The notes beneath the pieces are model-generated. The model was not told where the DNA came from. It made no database searches and saw only the letters and a program-made list of their open reading frames with translations. The position numbers were made by a program, and so were the translations under genes. From Nodosilinea sp. FACHB-141 (GTDB taxonomy: Bacteria; Cyanobacteriota; Cyanobacteriia; Phormidesmidales; Phormidesmidaceae), in assembly GCF_014696135.1 (NCBI RefSeq), contig NZ_JACJPP010000011.1, positions 496,001 to 560,000 on the forward strand: 64,000 bases of DNA, in the 5' to 3' direction. Shown here one piece after another: positions 52,728 to 62,696 of the stretch. Every line of letters begins with the position of its first letter. Positions within the stretch are counted from its first letter, which is position 1.

Positions 52728-54569
52728 ATGACTTTCTCTCCCCTGTGGATCTCCCTTCGGATTGCTGCGATCGCTACTCTGCTAGCGTTTGTCTTAGGTA
52801 TCGCTGCCGCGCAGTTTATGCAGGGCTATCGGGGTCGCTGGCGATCGCTCTTAGACAGCTTGTTTTTGGCCCCGATGGTGCTGCCCCCTACGGTGCTGGG
52901 CTTTCTACTGCTGCTGCTGCTGGGTCGGTATGGCCCCCTTGGGGTTCTAATGGGGACAGCCGGCATCAACGTCGTGTTTACCTGGTATGCAGCGGTGATC
53001 ACCGCGACGGTAGTGGCGTTTCCGCTGATGTACAAAACCGTATTGGGTAGCCTAGAGCAGATCGATCGCTCCGTGCAGCAGGCCGCCCGCACTTTGGGTG
53101 CAACGGAGTGGCAGCTGTTTTTGGGCATTACGCTGCCCCTGGCCCTGCCCGGCATTGGGGCCGGCACCGCCCTGGCCTTTACCCGTGCTCTGGGTGAGTT
53201 TGGGGCTACCCTCATGCTGGCGGGCAATATTCCGGGCAAAACCCAGACCCTGCCCATGGCAATTTTCTTCGCTGTGGAAGCTGGGGCCTTTCACGAAGCC
53301 GCCCTGTGGACTGGGGTAATTTTGGCTATTTCCCTAGGCGGACTGGTGTTGATGAACCGCTGGCAATCCCAAGGCGCTAGGCGGCCAGCCCTGCGGTGGC
53401 TCGATCGAGGCTGGGCCATAGTTCGCCGTACCTTGCACAAGCCATTCAACCGTCAACGTCTACCCCTTACGCCCCACCCATTACACCCGACCCCTCAACC
53501 CCCTCACCTCTCCGTTAACCTCACCCACCACCTGCCCAGGTTTAACCTAGATGTAGCCTTTTCCACCGATCGCCATCCCCTGGGGCTACTGGGGGCCTCG
53601 GGGGCAGGCAAAAGCCTAATTTTGAGATGTCTAGCGGGGCTAGAGACGCCCCACAGTGGGCGCATTGTGATGAACGGGCGGGTGCTGTTCGACTCAGCGT
53701 TGAGCATTAATCTACCCAGCCGCGATCGCAGAGTCGGCTATCTCTTCCAACATTACGCTCTGTTTCCCCATCTGACGGTGGCCCAAAATATTGCCTACGG
53801 ACTGCGGGGCGAGTCGAAAGTGACGATCGCCCGTAAGGTAGCTGAGCAGCTTCAGCAGGTGCAGCTGGTTGGGTTTGGCGATCGCTATCCCCACCAGCTC
53901 TCTGGCGGTCAGCAACAGCGGGTGGCCTTGGCTCGCGCTCTGGCTCCCAACCCCGAAATTCTGCTGCTCGATGAGCCCTTTTCGGCACTCGATGCCCACC
54001 TGCGTAGCGAACTTGAAAAGCAGCTGCTCAAGACCCTGACTAGCTACCAAGGCCTCACTCTATTTGTCAGCCACAATTTGGAAGAAGCCTACCGGGTGTG
54101 TCAGCGCTTGCTAGTGCTCTCGGAGGGCAGCATCGAAGCCGAGGGGCCAAAACAAGCCATTTTTGACCGCCCCGGCAGCGTGACCGTGGCTCAGCTTACC
54201 GGCTGCAAAAACGTCTCAGCTCTGCAACGCCAGGGCGATCACACCCTAACCGCGCTGGACTGGTGCTGCACCCTGCAAACTCTGGAGCCGGTGCTGCCCG
54301 CCCACACCCATGTGGGCATTCGCGCCCATCGCCTGACTTTCCCAGAGCAGCCTACCCAGCCCAACACCTTTCCCGGCTGGATTGCCTGGACCAGCGAAAC
54401 GCCCCACCGCATTAGCCTCTATCTCAAGCTGGGCAGCCCCCCATCTGGCCTCGACGATTATTACCTTCAAGCAGAGGTCTTCAAAGACAGATGGGCTGAA
54501 TTGAAGGAGCGGCCTTTTCCTTGGTATGTGCACCTTGATCCAGGCCAGCTACTTTTACTGGGGAGTTAG
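52728..54569 (+). CDS. modBC: Fused molybdate permease-ATPase ModBC
   Basis: 613 residues. ModB (1-225): helices plus coupling loop RSVQQAARTLGATEWQLFLGITLPLALPG. Linker (about 245-275): Pro/His/Thr-rich, encoded by a G-poor C-rich tract (53459-53513). ModC (about 275-613): Walker A GASGAGKSL, signature LSGGQQQRVALARALA, Walker B LLLDEPFSALD, H-loop FVSHNLEEAY, and a C-terminal TOBE-like region. Fused modBC genes are known in cyanobacteria. It supplies molybdenum for NarB and other Mo enzymes. Confidence 0.95.
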   Translation: MTFSPLWISLRIAAIATLLAFVLGIAAAQFMQGYRGRWRSLLDSLFLAPMVLPPTVLGFLLLLLLGRYGPLGVLMGTAGINVVFTWYAAVITATVVAFPLMYKTVLGSLEQIDRSVQQAARTLGATEWQLFLGITLPLALPGIGAGTALAFTRALGEFGATLMLAGNIPGKTQTLPMAIFFAVEAGAFHEAALWTGVILAISLGGLVLMNRWQSQGARRPALRWLDRGWAIVRRTLHKPFNRQRLPLTPHPLHPTPQPPHLSVNLTHHLPRFNLDVAFSTDRHPLGLLGASGAGKSLILRCLAGLETPHSGRIVMNGRVLFDSALSINLPSRDRRVGYLFQHYALFPHLTVAQNIAYGLRGESKVTIARKVAEQLQQVQLVGFGDRYPHQLSGGQQQRVALARALAPNPEILLLDEPFSALDAHLRSELEKQLLKTLTSYQGLTLFVSHNLEEAYRVCQRLLVLSEGSIEAEGPKQAIFDRPGSVTVAQLTGCKNVSALQRQGDHTLTALDWCCTLQTLEPVLPAHTHVGIRAHRLTFPEQPTQPNTFPGWIAWTSETPHRISLYLKLGSPPSGLDDYYLQAEVFKDRWAELKERPFPWYVHLDPGQLLLLGS

Positions 54570-54866
54570 GGGATTGCCCTAGGGATTGCGGTTTAGGGTT
54601 TAGGGTTTGAGGTATACGGTTTGAGGCAAATCTTGACCCTGAAATCCCAATAACCTGTCATCTTTGGCTTAGCAGACTACTGGTGGCCTGTTCACCGTCA
54701 CTAAGAAAGTCCCCTATGCCGCCGCGATCGCCGACATGGCCTTTGCAACGCTTTTTGGGCTTTGGGCTAGCTCACCCCTCCCTGGAGGGGATGACGCTGG
54801 TTCGTTTCTGTCCTTCTCTGGGAGAGAACCCCAAGGTCGTGTATTAACCACGTGAGGATTTTGACC
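54570..54866. other. Intergenic region with heptamer repeats
   Basis: About 297 bases. GGTTTAGGGTTTAGGG (from about 54590) is a short tandem TTTAGGG array, followed by related GGTTTGAGG units to about 54626. CCCCTCC/GGAGGGG (54775-54781/54784-54790) is a compact stem. Tandem heptamers of this kind are a known class of cyanobacterial short repeats. Confidence 0.5.
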
Positions 54867-57569
54867 ATGCTGACCCGCCCCGACCCAGTCATGGATCTTT
54901 GGAAAACCGGGAGCCATCCCCTCGACCCCATCTTTGCTCCCCGGTCGGTGGCGGTGATCGGGGCCACCGAGCGCCCTGGCAGCGTGGGCCGCACGGTGCT
55001 GTGGAATTTGATTCGCCACCCCTTTGGCGGCACGGTGTACCCAATTAATCCCAAGCGGCGCAATGTGCTGGGCGTTCAGGCGTTCGATCGCATCCAGTCT
55101 CTCCCCGAAGTGGTGGATTTGGCGCTCATTGCTATTCCTGCCCCTGGGGTGCCTGCCGTGGTGCAGGATTGTGTGGATGCCGGGGTCAGAGGCGCGATCA
55201 TTCTCTCGGCGGGGTTTAAGGAAATTGGTGCCGAGGGCGTTGAGCTAGAGCGGCAGATTAAGGCGATCGCTGCGGGTCGTATGCGGCTGATTGGCCCCAA
55301 CTGCCTGGGCATTCAAAATCCACTGACCGGTCTCAATGCGACCTTTGCCAGCCACCTGGCGAGGCAAGGCAACGTTGGCTTTATCAGCCAGAGCGGGGCG
55401 CTGTGCACCTCCATTCTCGACTGGAGCCTGCGGGAGAACGTGGGCTTCAGCGCCTTCATCTCCTTGGGTTCCATGCTCGACGTGGGCTGGGGCGACCTGA
55501 TCGACTACCTGGGCGACGACCCTCACACCCATAGCATCGTCATCTATATGGAATCGATTGGGGATGCCAGGTCGTTTTTGTCGGCGGCGCGGGAGGTGGC
55601 CCTGAGCAAGCCAATCATTGTGATTAAAGCGGGGCGCACCCAGGCGGCGGCTCAGGCGGCGGCCTCCCACACTGGGGCGCTGACGGGCAGCGATGCGGTG
55701 TTGGATGCGGCTTTTCGTCGCTGCGGCGTGCTGCGGGTTGACCACATCGACGAGTTATTTGATACCGCCGAAGTGCTCGCTAAGCAGCCGCGCCCTCGGG
55801 GCCCGCGCCTGAGCATTATCACCAACGCAGGCGGTCCCGGGGTGCTGGCAACAGACGCGTTAATTCGCGCTGGGGGCACCCTAGCGAAGCTTTCTGTCGC
55901 TAGCGTGGAGGCTTTAAATGGGGCGCTGCCCTCCCACTGGAGCCACGGCAACCCCATCGACATTTTGGGGGACGCGGAACCGGCCCGATTTGCCGAGGCG
56001 CTCAAGACCACCCTGGCCGACCCCGACAGCGACGGCTGCTTGGTGGTGCTCACCCCCCAGGCTATGACCGACCCGACCAAAACCGCCCAGGCGGTAGTCG
56101 AAACCTGGCGCAGCAGCGAATCGAGCCAGCCTATTCTAGCCAGCTGGATGGGAGGAGCTGAGGTTGATGCCGGCGAAGACATTCTCAATCGGGCGGGGAT
56201 ACCCACCTATCGCTACCCCGATTTGGCGGCGCGGCTGTTTGGGCTGCTGTGGCGGCACAGCTACGCCCTCAAGGGGCTCTACGAAACCCCGACCCTAACC
56301 ACCAACCACGGCATCGATCGCGCCTCTGTTGCCACCCTTCTGCAAACGGCCCAGGCTGAAGCCCGCTCGCTTCTCACCGAGACTGAGTCAAAGGCGTTGC
56401 TGGCGGCCTACGGCATTCCGGTGGTGCCGACGCAGGTGGTGGCGACAGTGGAGGAAGCGATCGCCGCTGCCAACCAAATTGGCTACCCGGTAGTCCTCAA
56501 ACTCTACAGCCTCACCCTCACCCACAAAACCGACGTGGGCGGTGTGCAGCTCAACCTCGACGACAGCCATGCCGTCGCTCGGGCCTTTGAACGCATCCGC
56601 ACTGGCGTGACCGAAAAAGCCGGAGCCGAGCACTTCCAGGGCGTTACTGTGCAGCCGATGATTCGCGTCGATGGCTATGAGCTGATTTTGGGCAGCAGCC
56701 AAGACCCGCAGTTTGGCCCGGTGCTGCTGTTTGGCACCGGCGGCCAGCTAGTCGAGGTGTTTCAGGATAGCGCGATCGCCCTGCCTCCCCTCAACAGCAC
56801 CCTGGCCCGTCGCCTAATGGAGCAAACCCTAATCTACAAAGCTCTCCAGGGAGTGCGGGGTCGAGAGGCTGTGGACTTGGATGCCCTAGAGCAGCTTTTA
56901 GTGCGCTTTAGCCAGCTAGTGGCAGAGCAGCCCGATATTGCCTCTATTGATATCAACCCTCTAATTGCCTCGTTTGACAGACTGCTGGCCTTAGATGCTC
57001 GGGTGATACTGCGTGCTCCAGACTCACCGCCAGCCCGCCTAGCCATTCGCCCCTACCCCACCCAATATGTTTGGCCGGGGCGCGACGGTGTCACCATTCG
57101 CCCCATCCGCCCCGAAGACGAGCCGCTGATCACCGCCTTCCACGACATGGTGTCTGAGCAGAGCGTTTACCTGCGCTACTTCCACGCCATCAAGCACAGC
57201 ACCCGCATCGCTCATGATCGCCTCACCCGCATCTGCTTTAACGACTACGATCGTGAGATCGCTCTGGTGGCCGAAATGAGCAGCCCCGATCCCAAAATTA
57301 TCGGCGTCTGTCGGCTCACCCAAAAGTACGCACTGCCCGAGGCCGAGTTTGCCATGCTGATAGCCGACCCCTACCAGGGCCAGGGCTTTGGCACCGAACT
57401 GCTGAACCGCCTGATCGAGGTAGCCCGCGCAGAAGGGCTGCACCGCTTGACGGGGGAAATTTTGGCTGAGAACCATGGCATGCAGCGCCTGTGCAAGCGG
57501 GTCGGGTTTCAGCTCAAACCGACGGCGGAACCCGGCATTTTATCCGCAATATTAGACCTGACCGTTTGA
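54867..57569 (+). CDS. Acyl-CoA synthetase (NDP-forming)-GNAT fusion, Pat/YfiQ-like
   Basis: About 900 residues. CoA-binding domain ([26 protein letters not shown]), succinyl-CoA-synthetase-like domains ([37 protein letters not shown]), ATP-grasp ([26 protein letters not shown]) and a C-terminal GNAT acetyltransferase (about 730-900: [27 protein letters not shown]). The layout matches protein lysine acetyltransferases of the Pat/YfiQ class. The catalytic His of true ADP-forming synthetases appears replaced (SHTGALTG region is the domain junction), which I could not verify. The start among GTG 54852, ATG 54867 and ATG 54891 is uncertain. Confidence 0.88.
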   Translation: MLTRPDPVMDLWKTGSHPLDPIFAPRSVAVIGATERPGSVGRTVLWNLIRHPFGGTVYPINPKRRNVLGVQAFDRIQSLPEVVDLALIAIPAPGVPAVVQDCVDAGVRGAIILSAGFKEIGAEGVELERQIKAIAAGRMRLIGPNCLGIQNPLTGLNATFASHLARQGNVGFISQSGALCTSILDWSLRENVGFSAFISLGSMLDVGWGDLIDYLGDDPHTHSIVIYMESIGDARSFLSAAREVALSKPIIVIKAGRTQAAAQAAASHTGALTGSDAVLDAAFRRCGVLRVDHIDELFDTAEVLAKQPRPRGPRLSIITNAGGPGVLATDALIRAGGTLAKLSVASVEALNGALPSHWSHGNPIDILGDAEPARFAEALKTTLADPDSDGCLVVLTPQAMTDPTKTAQAVVETWRSSESSQPILASWMGGAEVDAGEDILNRAGIPTYRYPDLAARLFGLLWRHSYALKGLYETPTLTTNHGIDRASVATLLQTAQAEARSLLTETESKALLAAYGIPVVPTQVVATVEEAIAAANQIGYPVVLKLYSLTLTHKTDVGGVQLNLDDSHAVARAFERIRTGVTEKAGAEHFQGVTVQPMIRVDGYELILGSSQDPQFGPVLLFGTGGQLVEVFQDSAIALPPLNSTLARRLMEQTLIYKALQGVRGREAVDLDALEQLLVRFSQLVAEQPDIASIDINPLIASFDRLLALDARVILRAPDSPPARLAIRPYPTQYVWPGRDGVTIRPIRPEDEPLITAFHDMVSEQSVYLRYFHAIKHSTRIAHDRLTRICFNDYDREIALVAEMSSPDPKIIGVCRLTQKYALPEAEFAMLIADPYQGQGFGTELLNRLIEVARAEGLHRLTGEILAENHGMQRLCKRVGFQLKPTAEPGILSAILDLTV

Positions 57570-57744
57570 GGTTAAAGAAACAACGGTCACCTGCCTAGGG
57601 TTACTGAAAGCCGCACGGGTGAGTTGCAGTCGCTAACTCCTAGCCAGAGTGTCTGTGGCTTGGATTGCCTTTGTTAGCACCCCAAGCAGCCGTCGCTCGA
57701 TCGACCTTGCCCTCCCCCAGTCCATCCAACAAGCCGCGTTTGAA

Positions 57745-58098
57745 TTACTTGGATGGATTGGTGTTCAATACCTCCTTAACCTCTACTTCTAAAACTGATT
57801 CGCCTGTGGTGAGGGTCAGCTGTCTAAACTCCCCCCGCAACTGAATTGATTTGTCGAGTAGTCGGTAGAGAGCTTCTGTATCGGTAGCCTTAGACCTTAA
57901 GTAAACCGGTTCCAGCTTAGGGTCTACCAGATAGAGACGATTGTTCATCCGGCTGTCGGGGTGGGTGGCGCTATCGACGGCCAATCGCCCCGACAGCAAG
58001 ACATCCGTTGGCTGCGCTAATGCTTTCACCAGGCCCAGGCAGGCGATCGCACTGACAACTGCACCGACTAGCATGCCCTTGAAAAACCCTTGCGGCAT
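57745..58098 (-). CDS. Hypothetical protein with N-terminal membrane anchor
   Basis: 117 residues. Signal-anchor ([22 protein letters not shown]) then a small beta-rich domain ([40 protein letters not shown]). I do not recognise the family. It is divergent from moaA. Codon use and the coherent anchor support it as real. Confidence 0.65.
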   Translation of the reverse strand: MPQGFFKGMLVGAVVSAIACLGLVKALAQPTDVLLSGRLAVDSATHPDSRMNNRLYLVDPKLEPVYLRSKATDTEALYRLLDKSIQLRGEFRQLTLTTGESVLEVEVKEVLNTNPSK

Positions 58099-58179
58099 GG
58101 ACTATCTCCCCAATCAGCAGATGCCGCCAGTTTAAGCCAACCACCCCCTGGTTTTGGTGAGGGTGCCATAATCGGAAGC

Positions 58180-59190
58180 ATGCACCCTGTGGTTCCACCC
58201 CCTATGCCCGCCATTGACTACCTGCGCATTAGCCTTGTGGATCGCTGCAACTTTCAGTGTCAGTACTGCATGCCGGAGGGGGCCGACTTGCAGTACCTAC
58301 CCCAGCAAGCGTGGCTGACCCGCGCCGAACTGCGGCAGCTCCTAGAGGAGGTCTTCATGCCCCTAGGGTTCTCAAACTTTCGGCTCACCGGGGGCGAGCC
58401 GCTGGTGAGACCCGGCATTGTAGATATCGTGCGCGATATAGCCGCATTGTCGGGGACAAAGGATTTATCCCTGACCACCAACGCGTTCTTACTCAGCGGC
58501 TTGGCGCAGGATCTTTGGGACGCCGGGCTGCGGCGCGTCAACATTAGCCTCGATTCGCTAGATCCCGTGATTTTTGATCAAATCGTGGGGGGGCGAGGAA
58601 AATCCCGCTGGCCCCAGGTTTGGGACGGCATTCAGACCGCTCACCAAGTCGGATTCTCGCCGCTCAAGCTCAATGTGGTGGTGATTCCGGGCGTCAACGA
58701 CCACGAAGTGTTGGATTTGGCGGCCCTAACCCTCGATCGCGAGTGGCACGTGCGCTTTATTGAGTTCATGCCCATCGGCAACGACAGCCTGTTTGAGGCC
58801 AAGGGCTGGGTTGATTCGGAGACGCTGCGCGATCGCATTCGCCAGCGCTGGGGCCTTACTGGCGGCGACGTGCTCGGCCACGGTCCGGCAGATGTGTTCC
58901 AGATTCCGGGCGCGAAGGGCACCGTGGGATTCATTAGCCAGATGTCGGAGTGCTTTTGCGATCGCTGCAACCGCATGCGCTTGTCGGCCGACGGCTGGCT
59001 GCGCCCCTGCCTGCTCAACGAAACTGGGCAGCTCGACCTCAAAACCCCCTTGCGCCAGGGCGTTTCTACCGCTGAACTCAAGCACCAAGTGGCGGCCCTG
59101 CTAGCCGATAAGCCCGAGATCAACTACAAAATGCGCCAGTCGGGCACTACCGGAGCCTACGGTCGCACCATGTCGCAGATTGGGGGCTAG
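58180..59190 (+). CDS. moaA: GTP 3',8-cyclase MoaA
   Basis: 336 residues from the ATG at 58180. Radical-SAM CxxxCxxC motif ([14 protein letters not shown]), [11 protein letters not shown], and the C-terminal second cluster [21 protein letters not shown]. The C-terminus ends in GG, as required in the family. First step of molybdenum-cofactor synthesis. The longer frame to 58090 would overlap the divergent gene and is unlikely. Its stop overlaps the ilvA stop. Confidence 0.95.
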   Translation: MHPVVPPPMPAIDYLRISLVDRCNFQCQYCMPEGADLQYLPQQAWLTRAELRQLLEEVFMPLGFSNFRLTGGEPLVRPGIVDIVRDIAALSGTKDLSLTTNAFLLSGLAQDLWDAGLRRVNISLDSLDPVIFDQIVGGRGKSRWPQVWDGIQTAHQVGFSPLKLNVVVIPGVNDHEVLDLAALTLDREWHVRFIEFMPIGNDSLFEAKGWVDSETLRDRIRQRWGLTGGDVLGHGPADVFQIPGAKGTVGFISQMSECFCDRCNRMRLSADGWLRPCLLNETGQLDLKTPLRQGVSTAELKHQVAALLADKPEINYKMRQSGTTGAYGRTMSQIGG

Positions 59191-60698
59191 CCTAAAAACA
59201 GCTTGTAGGCGGGGTTCTGGTTCTCATCCCAATACTGATAGCCAAGGGTGTCGAGGAAGCTCTGCCACTGGGGCATTTCCTGGGGCGGCACTTGAATGCC
59301 GGTGACGATGCGGCCATAGTCGGAGCCGTTGTTGCGGTAGTGAAACAGGCTGATATTCCAGTCGGGGCTCATGGCGCTGACAAACTTCATTAGCGCGCCG
59401 GGGCGCTCGGGGAACTCAAAGCGGTAGAGCAGCTCGTCGTGGGCCAGGGATGACTTGCCGCCGACCATGTGGCGCAGGTGCATTTTCGACAACTCATCGT
59501 CGGTGAGATCCAGCGTCTTTAAACCTTTGGATTCAAATACTTGGGCCATGGCGGCGGCATCGGCCCGGCCCTGGACTTCTAGCCCAACAAAAATGTGGGC
59601 CTCGTGGTTGTCGGCAATACGGTAGTTAAACTCGGTCAGGTTACGGGTGCCCAGGCATTCGCAAAAGGCTTTGAGGCTGCCCGGCGTTTCGGGAATGGTG
59701 ACGGCAAAGATCGCCTCACGGTGTTCGCCAATCTCGGCTCGCTCAGCAACAAACCGCAGGCGATCGAAGTTCATGTTGGCCCCGCAGGCCACCGCCACCA
59801 AGGTTTGGTCGGTGATGCCTGTGCTTTCGACATAGGCTTTGGCTCCGGCGATCGCCAGCGCCCCCGCCGGTTCCAAAATCGATCGCGTGTCTTCAAAAAC
59901 ATCCTTAATGGCGGCGCAGATGTCGTCGGTGCTCACCAAAATAACGTCGTCCACATACTGCTGACAGAGGCGAAAGGTTTCTTCCCCGACTTGGCGCACC
60001 GCCACGCCATCGGCAAACAGACCCACGGTGCTCAACCGCACTCGCTCTCCAGCTTTCAGCGATCGCGACATGGCATCGGCCTCGATCGGCTCCACGCCAA
60101 TGATCTTGATCTCAGGCCGCAGCCGTTTCACGTAGGCGGCAATGCCCGAGATCAACCCGCCACCGCCGATCGCCACAAACATAGCGTGAATGGGCTGGGG
60201 ATGCTGCCGCAAAATCTCCATGCCGATGGTGCCCTGGCCCGCAATCACGTCCGGGTCATCGAAGGGGTGCACAAAGGTCAGGCCCTTTTCGTCGGAGAGC
60301 TGACGGGCGTAGGCGTAGGCATCGTCGTAGGTTTCGCCGTAGAGCACCACTTCGCCGCCCCGCGCCCTCACCGCGTTCACCTTCATCATTGGGGTGGTGG
60401 TAGGCATGACAATGATGGCGCGGGTGCCTAGCTGCTTGGCCCCTAGTGCTACCCCCTGGGCATGGTTGCCTGCCGATGAGGCAATCACCCCCGCCGCCAG
60501 CTGCTCCGGCGATAGGTGGGCCATTTTGTTGTAGGCTCCCCGCAGCTTGAATGAAAACACCGACTGCATATCTTCCCGCTTCAGCAGCAGCCGATTGTGC
60601 AGCCGCGCCGATAAGCTGGGGGCAATATCCAGAGGCGTTTCCTGCGCTACGTCGTAAACCCGGGCGGTGAGAATGCGTTCGAGGTAGTCGGTAGGCAT
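59187..60698 (-). CDS. ilvA: Threonine ammonia-lyase (biosynthetic) IlvA
   Basis: 503 residues. PLP-binding Lys in [14 protein letters not shown], phosphate-binding [14 protein letters not shown], and two ACT-like C-terminal domains ([41 protein letters not shown]). It converts threonine to 2-oxobutanoate for isoleucine synthesis and is inhibited by isoleucine in the family. Start ATG at 60698. Confidence 0.95.
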   Translation of the reverse strand: MPTDYLERILTARVYDVAQETPLDIAPSLSARLHNRLLLKREDMQSVFSFKLRGAYNKMAHLSPEQLAAGVIASSAGNHAQGVALGAKQLGTRAIIVMPTTTPMMKVNAVRARGGEVVLYGETYDDAYAYARQLSDEKGLTFVHPFDDPDVIAGQGTIGMEILRQHPQPIHAMFVAIGGGGLISGIAAYVKRLRPEIKIIGVEPIEADAMSRSLKAGERVRLSTVGLFADGVAVRQVGEETFRLCQQYVDDVILVSTDDICAAIKDVFEDTRSILEPAGALAIAGAKAYVESTGITDQTLVAVACGANMNFDRLRFVAERAEIGEHREAIFAVTIPETPGSLKAFCECLGTRNLTEFNYRIADNHEAHIFVGLEVQGRADAAAMAQVFESKGLKTLDLTDDELSKMHLRHMVGGKSSLAHDELLYRFEFPERPGALMKFVSAMSPDWNISLFHYRNNGSDYGRIVTGIQVPPQEMPQWQSFLDTLGYQYWDENQNPAYKLFLG

Positions 60699-60772
60699 TG
60701 CAGGGAAGAGGCGAAGGGATAAACCCTCATTTTAGAGGGGCGGCGGGTTTAGTCGTCATCAACAATTTTTGG

Positions 60773-60839
60773 GGTATAGGGTTTTGGGTACAAGGTTCAA
60801 GGGGCTCCCCCAAACCTTGCACCCGAAACCCTATACCCT
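60773..60839. repeat. 26-base near-perfect inverted repeat downstream of the chemoreceptor gene
   Basis: Arms 60773-60798 and 60814-60839 match as reverse complements with two mismatches around a 15-base loop. The arms are GGGTATAGGGTTT-rich, resembling the 893-949 element. It lies between the chemoreceptor stop and the ilvA start (both leftward), where it could form a stable 3' end. Confidence 0.75.
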
Positions 60840-60868
60840 TCCCCAGTCTTGTCCCATCAACTCCAGCT

Positions 60869-62383
60869 CTAGAGCTTAAAGTAAGCCATAGCCCGCTGGA
60901 GGTGGGCCGCGTGGGACGCCATGGCGTGGCTAGAGGTTGCCAGTTGCTCTGCCGCTACCGCATTGTGCTGAGTGACTTCGTCTAGCTGCCCCATAGCGCT
61001 GTTGATTTGGGCAATGCCGTTGTTTTGCTCTAGGCTGGCGCGGGTGATGTCGGCCATTAGCCCCGAGGTTTGATGAATGCTGGGGACAATTTGCTTGAAG
61101 AGATCGCCGGTGCGTTTGCTCACTACCATGCTGCGGTCGGCTAGGGCCGTAATTTCCTCAGCGGCAGTGCGACTGTGTTCGGCCAGCTTACGCACTTCCT
61201 TGGCGACTACGGCAAACCCTCTGCCATGTTCGCCGGCCCGGGCGGCCTCCATAGTGGCATTTAGGGCCAGCATGTTAGTCTGTTCGGCAATGTCTTCGAT
61301 GACGTGGATTTTGGCAATAATTTCTCGCATCACTTGCACTGTTTCAGTGACGGCTTTTTCGCCCTCATTCACCATGGTTGCCGACTGAACTGCCGATTGG
61401 TAGGTGTGCTTGGCTTTTTCGGCATTGCTGTTAATGACGACATTCATTTGCTCAATCGACACTGTCGTTTGCGCCACCCCAGCTGCTTGCTTAGAATTGC
61501 CGAAGGAAAGCCCCTGGGCGGCATCGTTGAGATGGGCGGAAATCTCCAGCATCTGTTTGGCCGCCACCTGTTCATCTTGAATAATGGTGGACAGACGCGT
61601 TGTCATCATCCTCAGGGCCTCCAGCATGCGGCCAATTTCGTCGTCTCTGCCGGCCGGGATTTCAACATGCAGATCTCCGTCGGCAATGCGCTGCACGATC
61701 GCCGCTGTAGCGAGAATCGGCTGCGTAATGCGACCCGCCAGATAGTAGGCCAAGACGATCACCCCGAGGCCAACTAGAATGCTGCCCCACAGGATGCCTA
61801 ACGCTAGCTGGGATGAAAAATCAAGGGTGCTATTGAGATCACTTTCAAGGGCGGCGAGCCCGTTTTGAGAATCGTTCAGAAAACTCTCGATAGTTTCGGT
61901 ATAGGCATCTTTAGCCTGTTGGTACTCAGCACCATCTAGTACAGCCAGGGCTTGTTTAGGTTGCCCCGCCTCTAGCAGCTTAAGGGATTCTGTCTCTAAC
62001 TCAGCCAGTGTGTCGTTGAGCCCCTTTTGCTGATCAAAAAGCGCCTGAATTTTAGGGTCAGCAGCATCGGCCTGGGCCGCAATAATTAGGTCTTCTAGCG
62101 GGGTGAAATAGAAATCGTAGCGTTCTTGCCAGCGGCTGTCTTGGGTCAATACATAGTTGCGCATCGACTGAGTGAGCACTTCGTCTAACCACATGATCTG
62201 CTGAGCGCGGGAGAGTTGTTGTTGTGATGCGCTGACAGAAACCAGCCTGGCGCGAATTTGCTCGATGGCGGAGTAAGTCACGGTACCGATAGCGGTGAGC
62301 GTGAGTGCACCGAAGAGATAACCCACAAAAATCCGCGTGCGAATTTTGCTAGAGGCCAATCTCTTAAATAGAAACATCATCAC
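60869..62383 (-). CDS. Methyl-accepting chemotaxis protein
   Basis: 504 residues. N-terminal helix ([20 protein letters not shown]), a periplasmic helical sensor (about 40-195, four-helix-bundle type), second membrane helix ([25 protein letters not shown]), HAMP, and the signalling tip [40 protein letters not shown]. It reports a ligand to CheA/CheW for taxis or motility; the ligand is unknown. No other che genes are in view. Confidence 0.93.
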   Translation of the reverse strand: MMMFLFKRLASSKIRTRIFVGYLFGALTLTAIGTVTYSAIEQIRARLVSVSASQQQLSRAQQIMWLDEVLTQSMRNYVLTQDSRWQERYDFYFTPLEDLIIAAQADAADPKIQALFDQQKGLNDTLAELETESLKLLEAGQPKQALAVLDGAEYQQAKDAYTETIESFLNDSQNGLAALESDLNSTLDFSSQLALGILWGSILVGLGVIVLAYYLAGRITQPILATAAIVQRIADGDLHVEIPAGRDDEIGRMLEALRMMTTRLSTIIQDEQVAAKQMLEISAHLNDAAQGLSFGNSKQAAGVAQTTVSIEQMNVVINSNAEKAKHTYQSAVQSATMVNEGEKAVTETVQVMREIIAKIHVIEDIAEQTNMLALNATMEAARAGEHGRGFAVVAKEVRKLAEHSRTAAEEITALADRSMVVSKRTGDLFKQIVPSIHQTSGLMADITRASLEQNNGIAQINSAMGQLDEVTQHNAVAAEQLATSSHAMASHAAHLQRAMAYFKL

Positions 62384-62696
62384 GTTTTCCCTGTTTGCTG
62401 TAGATGTGGTTGGGCGGCGGCAGTGGTATCAGTAACAGACCGTCCTAATGTTCTGTTCTGAGAGAAGATCTCCCCACTAGCTGAAATGCTCCTGGTCTGA
62501 GCAAAGAACGCTACACAATTCTTCCCGTTATAAAGTGTTACCCAACGTCTCTCTAGCTAAAGAATTTCGGCTTTGGGGGTGCTTGCTAGCCGCAGGCGGG
62601 GCTTGAACTTCGTCAACCGCTGGGAAAAGGCCTCGCTAGAGGATCTGCCCTTGGTTATCCTGCGATAGAGTTGCAGAGGAAATTGGCGCAGTTCCT
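62384..62696. other. Divergent intergenic region, nothing identified
   Basis: 313 bases between the divergent chemoreceptor and the right-edge gene. TATAAA (about 62530) could be a -10, but no clear pairing -35. No coding frame or RNA seen. Confidence 0.4.

Noticed and set aside
59595..60431. 278-codon plus-strand frame opposite ilvA
   Set aside because: Antisense shadow of a clearly conserved gene.
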